Assembly: GCF_947331445.1 (NCBI RefSeq)
Contig: NZ_CAMZOG010000003.1
Location: 40,884-104,883 of the forward strand
Reading direction: 5' to 3'
From: Parendozoicomonas sp. Alg238-R29
GTDB lineage: Bacteria > Pseudomonadota > Gammaproteobacteria > Pseudomonadales > Endozoicomonadaceae
DNA: 64,000 bases
The notes beneath the pieces are model-generated. The model did no database searches and was not told the origin of the DNA. It saw only the letters and a list, made by a program, of their open reading frames with translations. The position numbers and the translations under genes were made by a program. Below, piece by piece: positions 56,224-64,000 of this stretch (the first letter of the stretch is position 1; each line of letters begins with the position of its first letter).

Positions 56224-57954
56224 ATGAAGAACCCAAAGAAAGTAGCTAAGGTAATTTTGAACGGCTTTCGTCGCCATTATCAGCTGTTTCAGAACATCAC
56301 TGCCTCGATAAAAGGTCACTACATTAGCCAGAACTGGCCAGCCATCAGCCAATCTTCCGCAGACAGGATTTCTTACTACGACTCACGGGTTCGCGAATCC
56401 GTTAACGAAGTCAGTGAATTGCTGGGCGAGAGCAAACACGACGCTACGCTGTGGAATGAGGTTAAACAACACTATAAAAGGTTCCTGCTTTTCCATCCAC
56501 AGGCAGAACTGGCAGAGACTTTTTACAACTCGGTATTCTGTAATCTTGTTCATCGCCAGTATTACAACAACCAGTTTATCTTTGTGGAGACCACGCTGCA
56601 GGATCGTATTCCGGTCCCTGTAGACACGGAATACAGAAGTTATTTCCCGGTTGAGTTTAACGATGGCGGTATTGGTGAAACTGTTAAAAAAATCATCAAA
56701 GACTTTCACTTAAACACTGAGTTTGCTGATCTTGAGAGAGACATAACCCTGTTGCAGAAAGCCTTTTTTGATCAGGCTCCGCTCACCCATCACCAGCCTT
56801 ACCGTATGCGATTTGATATTCTCAAGTCACCATTTTTTCGCAATAAGTCGGCTTACATTATTGGCCGGGTGGTTTCCCGTACTGGTATTCAGCCGTTTAT
56901 TATTCCGGTGCTTCACCATCCGAAGAGCGGTTTGTTTATTGATGCACTGCTCACCGACCCCCGCCAGCTTTCCATTCTGTTTGGCTTTGCCCGCGCCTAT
57001 TTTATGGTGGAAACCCGCGCGCCATCCGCCCTGGTTCGCTTCCTGAAAACCCTTCTTCCCAATAAAACTCTCGCGGAACTTTACAGTGCAGTTGGTTTCC
57101 ACAAACACGGCAAGACTGAATTTTACCGCGAACTACTCAACCATCTGAAAGCATCTGATGATCAATTCATCATTGCTCCCGGTGTAAAGGGCATGGTGAT
57201 GGAAGTGTTCACACTCCCATCATTCCCTTATGTCTTCAAAGTAATTAAGGATAAGTTTGCTCCCAGCAAAAACTTCGGCCGGGACACCGTGCTCGAACGT
57301 TACCAGCTGGTGAAACAACATGATCGTATTGGTCGCATGGCTGACACCCATGAATACAAAGATGTTGTGCTACCCAAACACCGTTTCCCTGAGGAGCTTA
57401 TCGAACAGTTTCAGGAAACTATCCCTGGATCATTCTCGATCGAAGGTGACACTGTTGTTATCAAGCATTTGTATATTGAACGGCGCATGACGCCTTTGAA
57501 TATCTACCTGGATAAAGCTAACCCGGAAGAGACAGAAGAGGCCATTGATGAATACGGCCACGCTCTTAAAGAGATGATTGGCGTAAACATTTTTCCTGGC
57601 GACATGCTGCTGAAAAACTTCGGAGTAACTAACAACAGGCGAGTGGTGTTTTACGACTACGACGAGGTTCAATATATGACTGAGATGAACTTCAGGAAGA
57701 TTCCACCACCTAGATGTTATGAAGATGAGATGGCAGCCGAGCCATGGTATTCCGTGGCTCCCAATGATGTGTTCCCGGAAGAGCTGGCAACCTTTGTAAC
57801 TACACTGCCCAATGCCAGAAAGCTTCTACAGCAACTCCACCCTGACTTGCTTGATGCCGAGTACTGGAAGGATATTCAAAAAAGGGTGGCTAACGGTGAT
57901 TTTCTGGATGTATTCCCTTACCCGGATAAACAGCGTTTCTATCATCAGTGGTAA
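56224..57954 (+). CDS. aceK: Isocitrate dehydrogenase kinase/phosphatase
   Basis: Bifunctional enzyme that phosphorylates and dephosphorylates isocitrate dehydrogenase, steering carbon into the glyoxylate bypass during growth on acetate or fatty acids. 576 aa, standard length. The nucleotide site is APGVKGMVMEVFTLPSFPYV near residue 318-337, followed by VFKVIKDKFAPSK. Catalytic-loop residues lie in GVNIFPGDMLLKNFGV near 460 and the metal Asp in VFYDYDEV near 480. Here aceK stands alone, without aceB or aceA. Confidence 0.96.
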   Translation: MKNPKKVAKVILNGFRRHYQLFQNITASIKGHYISQNWPAISQSSADRISYYDSRVRESVNEVSELLGESKHDATLWNEVKQHYKRFLLFHPQAELAETFYNSVFCNLVHRQYYNNQFIFVETTLQDRIPVPVDTEYRSYFPVEFNDGGIGETVKKIIKDFHLNTEFADLERDITLLQKAFFDQAPLTHHQPYRMRFDILKSPFFRNKSAYIIGRVVSRTGIQPFIIPVLHHPKSGLFIDALLTDPRQLSILFGFARAYFMVETRAPSALVRFLKTLLPNKTLAELYSAVGFHKHGKTEFYRELLNHLKASDDQFIIAPGVKGMVMEVFTLPSFPYVFKVIKDKFAPSKNFGRDTVLERYQLVKQHDRIGRMADTHEYKDVVLPKHRFPEELIEQFQETIPGSFSIEGDTVVIKHLYIERRMTPLNIYLDKANPEETEEAIDEYGHALKEMIGVNIFPGDMLLKNFGVTNNRRVVFYDYDEVQYMTEMNFRKIPPPRCYEDEMAAEPWYSVAPNDVFPEELATFVTTLPNARKLLQQLHPDLLDAEYWKDIQKRVANGDFLDVFPYPDKQRFYHQW

Positions 57955-58437
57955 CTGATGAAGCCACTATTAATTTCGAATGGTGTAATTTCGAATAGTG
58001 GCTTAGCAGGGTGTGTTCACAATGAAATATCAAGCTCTTGTTTAATTATGAACACCCCTAATTACTTTTGCAGTATTACCGCCTTAGGGATAACAGCCCA
58101 GTGAAGTTATCTATTCATTATGACAACTATCCAGCACCTGTCTTATACCCACAGGGTATTCCTACAAGAAATGAATACATTCTTTTTATGCATTAACCCT
58201 GTATTCAAAATATGCTGCAGATCAATAATCAAACAAAAAAAGGGGGAACAGTGAGACCACCTACTGATAATTGTGAAAAATAAGAATATTATCCCCACAG
58301 TTAAAAATTGTTCGTATCACACGCATACGAACAAGAAAGTTTCATTTTGCTCGATTTAAATGTTACAGCTTTGGGATCAAACTCATTTCGTAATCGGGCG
58401 AAAACTCAGTAAAACATACACGCCCCTGGAGTTTTTC
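57955..58437. other. Intergenic region between aceK and the porin gene
   Basis: 480 bp without a gene. It starts with a hairpin: arms AAGCCACTATT (57961-57971) and AATAGTGGCTT (57994-58004), whose loop carries two TTCGAA sites. No T-run follows. The distal half is AT-rich and carries the 58308-58334 dyad and presumably the porin promoter. Confidence 0.6.
58308..58334 (+). promoter_or_regulatory. Perfect 10-bp inverted repeat upstream of the porin gene
   Basis: TTGTTCGTAT, a 7-bp spacer and ATACGAACAA: exact inverted arms 104 bp before the porin start. No T-run follows and the sequence lies in a promoter-like AT-rich stretch, so an operator is more likely than a terminator. Regulator unknown. 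Confidence 0.6.
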
Positions 58438-59760
58438 ATGTTCCGCAAGAACGCCCTTCCTTTGGCTATAGCCACTGCTATTGCTGCATCTTCTGCCGCA
58501 CAGGCAAATTTCAGCAACCTTTATGAAGATGCCACCGTTGGTGGAAAACTGCGTACTGTTTATATTGAAGCAGACAAAAAAGACGGTGGAACCGATGCAG
58601 GTGCCTGGACTGTCAGTGCAGATATCACTGTAAAATCTGGCTGGGCTTACGATATGTTCGGTTTTGATGCGTCTTATTATGGCGCGATGGCCATTAACGA
58701 TGGCAATACCAACGACCCGAAAAACCTGCTGACTTATGGCGACAAAGATGGCTTTAGTAAGCTGGGTCAGGCTTACCTGAAAGGTAAGTTCGGCTCCAAA
58801 GATATGGGCGCATCCTTTAAAGCCGGCCGTACTCGCATTTATACAGGCCTGATTTCCGGCTCTGGTTCCCGTTCTATTCCAAGCTCCTGGCAGGGTATTG
58901 ATACTGACTTCAACTTCAACGGTTTGAATGTTGGTGTTGCCTGGGTGAATGCTGTTTTGCCTCGCGACACTCCAGACATGAAGTGGATTGAAAACAGCGA
59001 AGGCGAACGTATCGACAACATTCTTGGTATGGAAGCCAGCTACAAGTTCGACAACGGCCTGAGCCTGAAATATATGAATGGCTTTGCCAAAGATTTTGTT
59101 GAAAGCCACCAATTTATCGCCAAGAAAGGTTACGAATTATCCAACGGTAACAAGCTAACAGTTGAAGGTAATTACCGTGTATCCGAGGAAAACGGAAAAC
59201 TGTGGACCGGGCAGGGCGGCTACGGCTCCAGTGACTCTGGCTTCGGCGACAAAGCCCAGACTTACGACTTCAACGTGAAGTACGGCATGGGTGCAGCGTA
59301 TGTTCGCGCAGGTCTTGGTTACACCAAAGCTGACTCCTACTCTTACGGTGGCCGTGAGTACACCGGTCGTCACTACTACGACTTTGGTAAGTATTCCTAC
59401 GGTGCATGGAATACCTGGACCAATTCCGGCCTGATCGAAGAGTTCTACTACGATGGCGAAAAGGTTATTGCTTTGGGTGCTGGTTACGACTTTGCCGATA
59501 TGGGTATTCCAGGCCTGACTGTTGATTACAAGTTCCGTTATGGTTCTGGCATCGATCTGTCTCAGGGTGGCAGCGCTTCTGAAACTGAGCACGGCATTGA
59601 CGTGAAGTACAAGTTCCAAAGCGTTAAAGGCCTGAGCACCCGCATTCGTTACGCTATCTACAATCAGGATGATCTGGTATACGCAACCAAAAACGGTGCT
59701 GCTTCCAAAGCTGAAACCGATGAGAATCAGCTGCGCGTTTACCTCGATTACAAGTTCTAA
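58438..59760 (+). CDS. Outer-membrane porin, OprD-like
   Basis: 440 aa from ATG 58438 (GGAG seven bases upstream), giving a signal peptide that ends AAQANF. The mature part is rich in Gly, Tyr and Asp in alternating beta-strand patterns and ends LRVYLDYKF with the C-terminal Phe of outer-membrane barrels. The pieces GKLRTVYIEADKKDGG, KLGQAYLKGKFGSKDMGASF, KAGRTRIYTGLISGSGSRSI and PSSWQGIDTDFNF match the OprD family start (arginine-lined constriction region). Substrate unknown; relatives take basic amino acids, aromatic acids or small organic acids. A long frame before 58438 has no signal. Confidence 0.85.
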   Translation: MFRKNALPLAIATAIAASSAAQANFSNLYEDATVGGKLRTVYIEADKKDGGTDAGAWTVSADITVKSGWAYDMFGFDASYYGAMAINDGNTNDPKNLLTYGDKDGFSKLGQAYLKGKFGSKDMGASFKAGRTRIYTGLISGSGSRSIPSSWQGIDTDFNFNGLNVGVAWVNAVLPRDTPDMKWIENSEGERIDNILGMEASYKFDNGLSLKYMNGFAKDFVESHQFIAKKGYELSNGNKLTVEGNYRVSEENGKLWTGQGGYGSSDSGFGDKAQTYDFNVKYGMGAAYVRAGLGYTKADSYSYGGREYTGRHYYDFGKYSYGAWNTWTNSGLIEEFYYDGEKVIALGAGYDFADMGIPGLTVDYKFRYGSGIDLSQGGSASETEHGIDVKYKFQSVKGLSTRIRYAIYNQDDLVYATKNGAASKAETDENQLRVYLDYKF

Positions 59761-59817
59761 ACAACATTCATGACCCCTGTCAGGGGGGCTCCCCCCCTGG
59801 CTCTGCTATTTTGTTCA

Positions 59818-59847
59818 GCCGCCCAATATGCTGTTGGGCAGCTTTTA
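59818..59847 (+). terminator. Hairpin downstream of the porin gene
   Basis: GCCCAA (59821-59826) and TTGGGC (59834-59839) with a 7-nt loop, followed by AGCTTTT. A second, GC-rich hairpin (CAGGGGGG/CCCCCCCTG, 59781-59799) precedes it. Together they probably end porin transcription. Confidence 0.6.
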
Positions 59848-59876
59848 AGAATGAATAACACCTCAAGGATGCCATC

Positions 59877-61448
59877 ATGCGATCCATGCATCGCGGGCTA
59901 AAGCTATTTACGGCTACCGCCCTTGCGCTTTCCGTCAGCGCCTGCTCATTCCTTCAGCACCAGCCTGAAGCGACTTACGAGAAGGACAAAACCTACAAAC
60001 TGACTGTTCTGCACACTAACGACCACCACGGCCGTTTCTGGCAGGATCGTAAAGGCCGCTGGGGCATGTCTGCCCGTATGACTCTGGTTAAGCAGATTCG
60101 CAGTGAAGTAGAAGCTGAAGGCGGTAATGTACTGTTACTCTCCGGCGGCGATATTAATACCGGAGTGCCTGAATCCGACCTGCAAGATGCAGTGCCCGAT
60201 TTCAAAGGCATGAACATGCTGGGCTACGATGCCATGGCTGTGGGCAACCATGAGTTTGATAATCCCCGTACAATCCTGAAAATGCAGGAAGAGCTGGCGA
60301 ACTTCCCATTCCTGTCTGCCAACATCATTAATGAGAAGACCGGCAAGCCGCTGTTCAATCCTTACACTACCTTCAACTTCAATGGCCTGCGCATTGCGGT
60401 TATGGGTATGACCACAACCGATACTCCCAAGCAGACCAGCCCTGAGAGTGTTGCTGGTTTAGAGTTTAAATCTCCTGTAGAAGTGGCTTCCAAGCTGGTT
60501 CCTGAACTGGAAAAGAAAGCCGACGTAATCATCGCCACCACTCACATGGGCCACTACCAGAATGGTGATTACGGGGTGAATGCTCCAGGTGATGTGACTT
60601 TGGCGCGAAGTGTTGATGGCATCGACCTGATTGTTGGCGGCCACTCTCAAGACCCACTGTTTGAGCCAGATCTGCAAAACGGTACTTACATTGTTCAGGC
60701 TCACGAGTGGGGCAAATATGTAGGCCGAGCTGATTTTGAATTCAAGAATGGTAGCCTGAAACTGGTGAGTTATGAGTTGGTTCCGGTTAACCCCAAGAAT
60801 GCCAAGATTAAGATCCCTCAGGATCCAGATATGTTGGCTCTGCTGACTCCTTATCAGGAGAAGGGCGCCAAGCTTGTTGAAGCCAAAGTGGGTTCTGTTG
60901 ATGAGCGCCTGATGGGTGAGCGCAAAGAAGTCCGTTTCCAGCCAACCAACTTGGGAACCCTCCTATCTAAAGCCTTTATGGAGAAGTCCGGCGCTGATTT
61001 CGCAACAATGAATGGCGGAGGTATTCGTGCCAGCATTGACGGAGGTGAGATTACCTATAAAGATGTTCTGACAGTTCTGCCTTTCGGCAACACTCTGAGC
61101 ACAGTTGAAATGACAGGTTCTGAGGTTATAGATTACCTGGGCGTTGTTGCAACCAAGCCAGCGAACTCTGGTGCTTTTGCACACTTTGCTGGTATTGAGA
61201 TGATTATTGATGACCACAACGTAAGTGATGTGAAGATTGGTGGCGAAGCTATCAACTACGAGAAAACTTACAAGATGGCTATCCTGAGCTTCTCTGCCAG
61301 TGGTGGTGACAAGTATCCAAAACTGAACGACAAGCCCGGTTACGTTGATACTGGTTTTATGGATGCAGATGTTCTGCGTGAGTTTGTTGAACAGAACTCC
61401 CCTCTGAGTGTTTCCAAATTTGCTCCAAAGGGTGTTGTTCGTAAATAA
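59877..61448 (+). CDS. 5'-nucleotidase/UshA-like lipoprotein
   Basis: 523-aa envelope enzyme that probably removes phosphate from external nucleotides. The start has a lipoprotein signal (LFTATALALSVSAC). Calcineurin-like metal motifs follow: LHTNDHHGRF, SGGDINTG, VGNHEFDN, THMGHY and GGHSQDP, then the C-terminal 5'-nucleotidase domain with the NGGGIRA substrate loop near residue 380. A related activity (NAD or cyclic-nucleotide hydrolysis) is possible. It precedes two nucleoside-channel genes, so the group may form an external nucleotide-to-nucleoside salvage route. Confidence 0.9.
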   Translation: MRSMHRGLKLFTATALALSVSACSFLQHQPEATYEKDKTYKLTVLHTNDHHGRFWQDRKGRWGMSARMTLVKQIRSEVEAEGGNVLLLSGGDINTGVPESDLQDAVPDFKGMNMLGYDAMAVGNHEFDNPRTILKMQEELANFPFLSANIINEKTGKPLFNPYTTFNFNGLRIAVMGMTTTDTPKQTSPESVAGLEFKSPVEVASKLVPELEKKADVIIATTHMGHYQNGDYGVNAPGDVTLARSVDGIDLIVGGHSQDPLFEPDLQNGTYIVQAHEWGKYVGRADFEFKNGSLKLVSYELVPVNPKNAKIKIPQDPDMLALLTPYQEKGAKLVEAKVGSVDERLMGERKEVRFQPTNLGTLLSKAFMEKSGADFATMNGGGIRASIDGGEITYKDVLTVLPFGNTLSTVEMTGSEVIDYLGVVATKPANSGAFAHFAGIEMIIDDHNVSDVKIGGEAINYEKTYKMAILSFSASGGDKYPKLNDKPGYVDTGFMDADVLREFVEQNSPLSVSKFAPKGVVRK

Positions 61449-61466
61449 TTCGAACTGCACTTACAA

Positions 61467-61496
61467 GAAACCCGGCATCAGAGCCGGGTTTCTTTT
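61467..61496. terminator. Rho-independent terminator after the nucleotidase gene
   Basis: GAAACCCGGC and GCCGGGTTTC around a 6-nt loop, followed by TTTT. It lies between convergent genes and may serve both. Confidence 0.85.
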
Positions 61497-61511
61497 ATCT
61501 ACATAACTAAA

Positions 61512-62197
61512 CGTTAGAAGTTGTACTTCAGGGTGTAGATCATCGCATTGTTGTAGCCATCAAGGCCCAGCTTCTCACTGGCATAACGGTACTGAACACC
61601 AGCGCTAATATGCTGGGTGGCGTTCCACCACAGTGCAACTGCGCCGTTAATACCAAAGTTACCGTTTGCGTCTTTGTACTCATCAGCACGCAAGAATTCC
61701 ATCTCGTGCCAGTTGGTGATCATGAAATCCTGGTCCATAGCTTTGAAGTTATAACCCAGAACCCAACCAGCCATAACACCATTCTTACCATTGTAACCAC
61801 CATCACTGTCTACATAGTGACCGCCAATCCAGGGCTTGACCCACAAGCCAGAGTCATTTGAATAGCGATAACCTAAACCGACAACACTGTTGGTCTCATA
61901 AAAGGCTTTGGAATTGAAATGGTAAACCTGTGAATAAAGAGAGAAGTTAGTGTCGCCGAGGTAGTAATGAAACGTACCTTTGGTGGCTATGCGCTTATTC
62001 TTACTCTCATCGTTATCACGGCTATGCCCAGGGTTTTCGAGATCATAGAAACCATAAAACTCACCCCAGTCATAACCCACTCCACCTTCAACCTCTAGAA
62101 AGTAAAAGTCTTCCTTGAATCCGAATGGGCTACGTGTGCGCTCTTCTGTTCCAGCAGACCAGTCCAGAAAGTTCACGCTAACGTCAGCAAAGCTCCA
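61512..62197 (-). repeat. Identical block 1 of the Tsx gene pair
   Basis: The 684-bp mature coding part of this Tsx-like gene reads the same as 62507-63190 (constant offset 993 bp) at every place I compared. Signal-peptide codons and intergenic DNA outside it differ. Confidence 0.9.
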
Positions 62198-62290
62198 CAG
62201 AGGTTCTGTGATGCTGCCTGCATTGGCAGTCCCTGCCATGCAGGCAGCTGTCAGTGCCAGAGACGCTGCAATTGTGTGTGTTTTTTTCAT
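61514..62290 (-). CDS. Tsx-like nucleoside-specific outer-membrane channel (copy 1)
   Basis: 258 aa from ATG 62290. Signal peptide (TIAASLALTAACMAGTANA), then a 12-strand-type barrel rich in aromatic girdle residues. WSFADVSVNFLDWSAGTEER, FGFKEDFYFLEVEGGVGYDW and GEFYGFYDLENPG resemble the start of the Tsx/channel-forming nucleoside family. The C-terminus ends YTLKYNF with terminal Phe. It lies directly after a nucleotidase, which suggests uptake of the nucleosides released. Its mature part is identical to copy 2. Substrate assignment rests on family likeness only. Confidence 0.82.
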   Translation of the reverse strand: MKKTHTIAASLALTAACMAGTANAGSITEPLWSFADVSVNFLDWSAGTEERTRSPFGFKEDFYFLEVEGGVGYDWGEFYGFYDLENPGHSRDNDESKNKRIATKGTFHYYLGDTNFSLYSQVYHFNSKAFYETNSVVGLGYRYSNDSGLWVKPWIGGHYVDSDGGYNGKNGVMAGWVLGYNFKAMDQDFMITNWHEMEFLRADEYKDANGNFGINGAVALWWNATQHISAGVQYRYASEKLGLDGYNNAMIYTLKYNF

Positions 62291-62462
62291 GGTACAACTT
62301 CTTCTTTGTGTGTGTGCCCTCAACGAGGGAGAACGAGAGTAATTCACCCTCTGTTCAAAAAAGTTGCCCCGCGTCAATTACTGCTTATTTTCCCAAGAAT
62401 TTATGTATATTTTTGTTCTATAAGCGCAGTGAGGTGCTAGACGCCAGTCATTTTCTATGTAC

Positions 62463-62491
62463 AAAAAAACCGGCAGCATGCCGGCTTTTTT
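62463..62491. terminator. Bidirectional terminator between the two Tsx genes
   Basis: ACCGGC and GCCGGC(T) arms with loop AGCAT, flanked by seven A on the left and six T on the right. Ends leftward transcription of Tsx copy 2 before copy 1. Confidence 0.85.
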
Positions 62492-62504
62492 GGTTTTGTA
62501 TGAT

Positions 62505-63190
62505 CTTTAGAAGTTGTACTTCAGGGTGTAGATCATCGCATTGTTGTAGCCATCAAGGCCCAGCTTCTCACTGGCATAACGGTACTGAACACCAGCGCTA
62601 ATATGCTGGGTGGCGTTCCACCACAGTGCAACTGCGCCGTTAATACCAAAGTTACCGTTTGCGTCTTTGTACTCATCAGCACGCAAGAATTCCATCTCGT
62701 GCCAGTTGGTGATCATGAAATCCTGGTCCATAGCTTTGAAGTTATAACCCAGAACCCAACCAGCCATAACACCATTCTTACCATTGTAACCACCATCACT
62801 GTCTACATAGTGACCGCCAATCCAGGGCTTGACCCACAAGCCAGAGTCATTTGAATAGCGATAACCTAAACCGACAACACTGTTGGTCTCATAAAAGGCT
62901 TTGGAATTGAAATGGTAAACCTGTGAATAAAGAGAGAAGTTAGTGTCGCCGAGGTAGTAATGAAACGTACCTTTGGTGGCTATGCGCTTATTCTTACTCT
63001 CATCGTTATCACGGCTATGCCCAGGGTTTTCGAGATCATAGAAACCATAAAACTCACCCCAGTCATAACCCACTCCACCTTCAACCTCTAGAAAGTAAAA
63101 GTCTTCCTTGAATCCGAATGGGCTACGTGTGCGCTCTTCTGTTCCAGCAGACCAGTCCAGAAAGTTCACGCTAACGTCAGCAAAGCTCCA
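62505..63190 (-). repeat. Identical block 2 of the Tsx gene pair
   Basis: Partner of 61512-62197 at an offset of 993 bp. The block ends near the signal-peptide cleavage point, so the two genes share the mature part but have different signal peptides and promoters. Confidence 0.9.
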
Positions 63191-63280
63191 TACCGGAGAA
63201 GTCAGATCTGCAGTAGCAGTCACAGACATGCATGTCGTTGAAAGAGCCAGTGCTGCCATCATTTTTTGTGTGTTTTTCAT
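62507..63280 (-). CDS. Tsx-like nucleoside-specific outer-membrane channel (copy 2)
   Basis: 257 aa from ATG 63280. Its own signal peptide (KMMAALALSTTCMSVTATA) differs from copy 1, while the mature barrel, from WSFADVSVN to the YTLKYNF end, is the same. It has its own terminator. Different leader and upstream sequences mean the two copies may be expressed under different conditions while giving the same channel. Confidence 0.82.
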   Translation of the reverse strand: MKNTQKMMAALALSTTCMSVTATADLTSPVWSFADVSVNFLDWSAGTEERTRSPFGFKEDFYFLEVEGGVGYDWGEFYGFYDLENPGHSRDNDESKNKRIATKGTFHYYLGDTNFSLYSQVYHFNSKAFYETNSVVGLGYRYSNDSGLWVKPWIGGHYVDSDGGYNGKNGVMAGWVLGYNFKAMDQDFMITNWHEMEFLRADEYKDANGNFGINGAVALWWNATQHISAGVQYRYASEKLGLDGYNNAMIYTLKYNF

Positions 63281-63439
63281 ACACTTACTTCTTATATTTG
63301 TATGTTCTTGTGTGTTTGGCCGCGCAAGAGTACGCATTTTGTGTAAAAAAATAAATCCTTATGTTTGTTTATGTTTACTTATACTCCCCAAAATGCAGTA
63401 TCTTCTTCGAAATTGTGTAGAAACAACCAACTGGTTTCA

Positions 63440-64000
63440 CTACTGTCCGGTTAAGCATAAACCAGTTCCAGACTCCCCTGATTCTGGAGTGAATTGACTT
63501 CCATGCTATCCGGCGGATCACTGAATAATTCCAACAAAGAGCAACGGCGGGTCAGATTAAGACTGACTCTTCGGGCTATTTGCTGTAACGACAATTTGCA
63601 GGGTGTTGTGATCTGAGCCAGGCGCAGCAGGAGGTAGGCAATCATTGCTGTGAGCACCTGTATTTTTACAGCATTTTCACTGCGCCCAAGGAACCGCTTC
63701 ACCTTCAGATTCTGCTTAATCCACTTGAAGAACAGTTCGATTTGCCAGCGGGATTTATACAAGGCGGCAATCTCTGCAGCACTTCTCTTTAGATCGTTAC
63801 TGATAAAAACCAGTACTTTGCCGTCTTCTTCCCGGCAAATCTTGACCCGCCTGAGATCAGTTGGACAGTCCTTTCGACCTTTGTCAGAAGAGAGCCTGAT
63901 GATTTGGTCTTCCAGGATAGAGTCGTCTGTCGTTTCACGACATTCAACGACTTCGTAAACTGCTGAGGTTTTCATCCTGCCCACAAACTGCGTGCCCTGA
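63440..64000 (-). mobile_element. IS4-family insertion sequence, partial
   Basis: The left end lies near CTACTGTCCGGTTAAG at 63440-63454, which overlaps the transposase stop and may be part of the terminal inverted repeat. The right end is outside the window, so no target duplication can be checked. Confidence 0.65.
63451..64000 (-). CDS. IS4-family transposase, C-terminal part
   Basis: DDE transposase; the frame is open to the window edge (QGTQFVGRM before the first internal Met), so only the last ~183 residues are seen. YKSRWQIELFFKWIKQ holds the Y-2-R-3-E-6-K signature of the IS4 family, with the catalytic Glu. The upstream Asp residues lie outside. CKLSLQQIARRVSLNL and the acidic LLELFSDPPDS end are usual for this group. 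It probably works if the missing part is intact. Confidence 0.9.
   Translation of the reverse strand, partial: QGTQFVGRMKTSAVYEVVECRETTDDSILEDQIIRLSSDKGRKDCPTDLRRVKICREEDGKVLVFISNDLKRSAAEIAALYKSRWQIELFFKWIKQNLKVKRFLGRSENAVKIQVLTAMIAYLLLRLAQITTPCKLSLQQIARRVSLNLTRRCSLLELFSDPPDSMEVNSLQNQGSLELVYA

Noticed and set aside
61610..62854. Matching 83-codon plus-strand frames in both Tsx copies
   Set aside because: Antisense shadows of the identical channel genes; they are duplicated only because the coding strand is.
1..64000. CRISPR array, tRNA and rRNA genes
   Set aside because: No regularly spaced repeats, tRNA-like cloverleaf with CCA-type ends or rRNA segments were recognised on either strand; a covariance search could still find a missed small RNA.

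Overview
The window is chromosomal DNA of a gammaproteobacterium. Three blocks keep gene orders I know from Pseudomonas aeruginosa (recalled, not searched): dsbA, cytochrome c4, cytochrome c5, engB, polA, DUF2782 lipoprotein, thrB, zur-znuC-znuB and a lipoprotein (1-14729); the aa3 cytochrome oxidase cluster coxB-coxA-ctaG-coxC, DUF2909, SURF1, thioredoxin-like, ctaA, ctaB, sco (17556-26225); and yheV-prlC followed by a gamma carbonic anhydrase (32338-39197). Moderate GC, many intact long genes of no known family, in-frame tandem repeats and Ser-rich or basic proteins placed at the joints of these blocks suggest a host-associated marine Oceanospirillales member. Endozoicomonas is my best guess, which the sequence alone cannot prove.

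Layout. 1-14.7 kb: periplasmic redox proteins, ribosome-assembly GTPase, DNA polymerase I, homoserine kinase and the zinc-uptake operon, with unknown genes inserted at 2807-4171 (exported) and 8885-11987 (two tandem paralogues, one with a poly-Ser tract). 14.9-17.3 kb: an unknown 470-aa protein and an alpha/beta hydrolase. 17.3-26.2 kb: the terminal oxidase and its copper/haem assembly factors, with an in-frame remnant of a second sco gene. 27-32.4 kb: an exported FAD oxidase and a 2-kb tandem duplication that produced two diverged exported proteins (583 and 581 aa) and left two gene fragments at the junction. 32.4-39.2 kb: yheV, prlC, two more exported proteins related to the one at 2807-4171, and a gamma carbonic anhydrase.

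39.2-45.7 kb is a complete phenylalanine/tyrosine degradation cluster (hpd, phhA, phhB, hmgA, fahA, maiA), with a UPF0178 gene inside it and an acetate permease next to it. Together these convert Phe to fumarate and acetoacetate. 45.8-51.9 kb holds gpt, a MarC-type membrane protein and an aapJQMP amino-acid ABC transporter. 52-58 kb holds an AraC regulator, an EamA exporter, a PLP desulfhydrase/deaminase, a DUF2157-like membrane protein and aceK. 58.4-63.3 kb is an outer-membrane/nucleoside-salvage group: an OprD-like porin, a UshA-like 5'-nucleotidase and two Tsx-like channels whose mature coding regions look identical. An IS4-family transposase runs off the right edge.

The most unusual content is the set of lineage-specific, mostly exported proteins placed between conserved core genes: three related proteins (2807-4171, 35201-36919, 37004-38485), the duplicated pair (28486-30237, 30502-32247), and the tandem pair inside the zinc locus (8885-10141, 10170-11987). 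No tRNA, rRNA or CRISPR array was seen.
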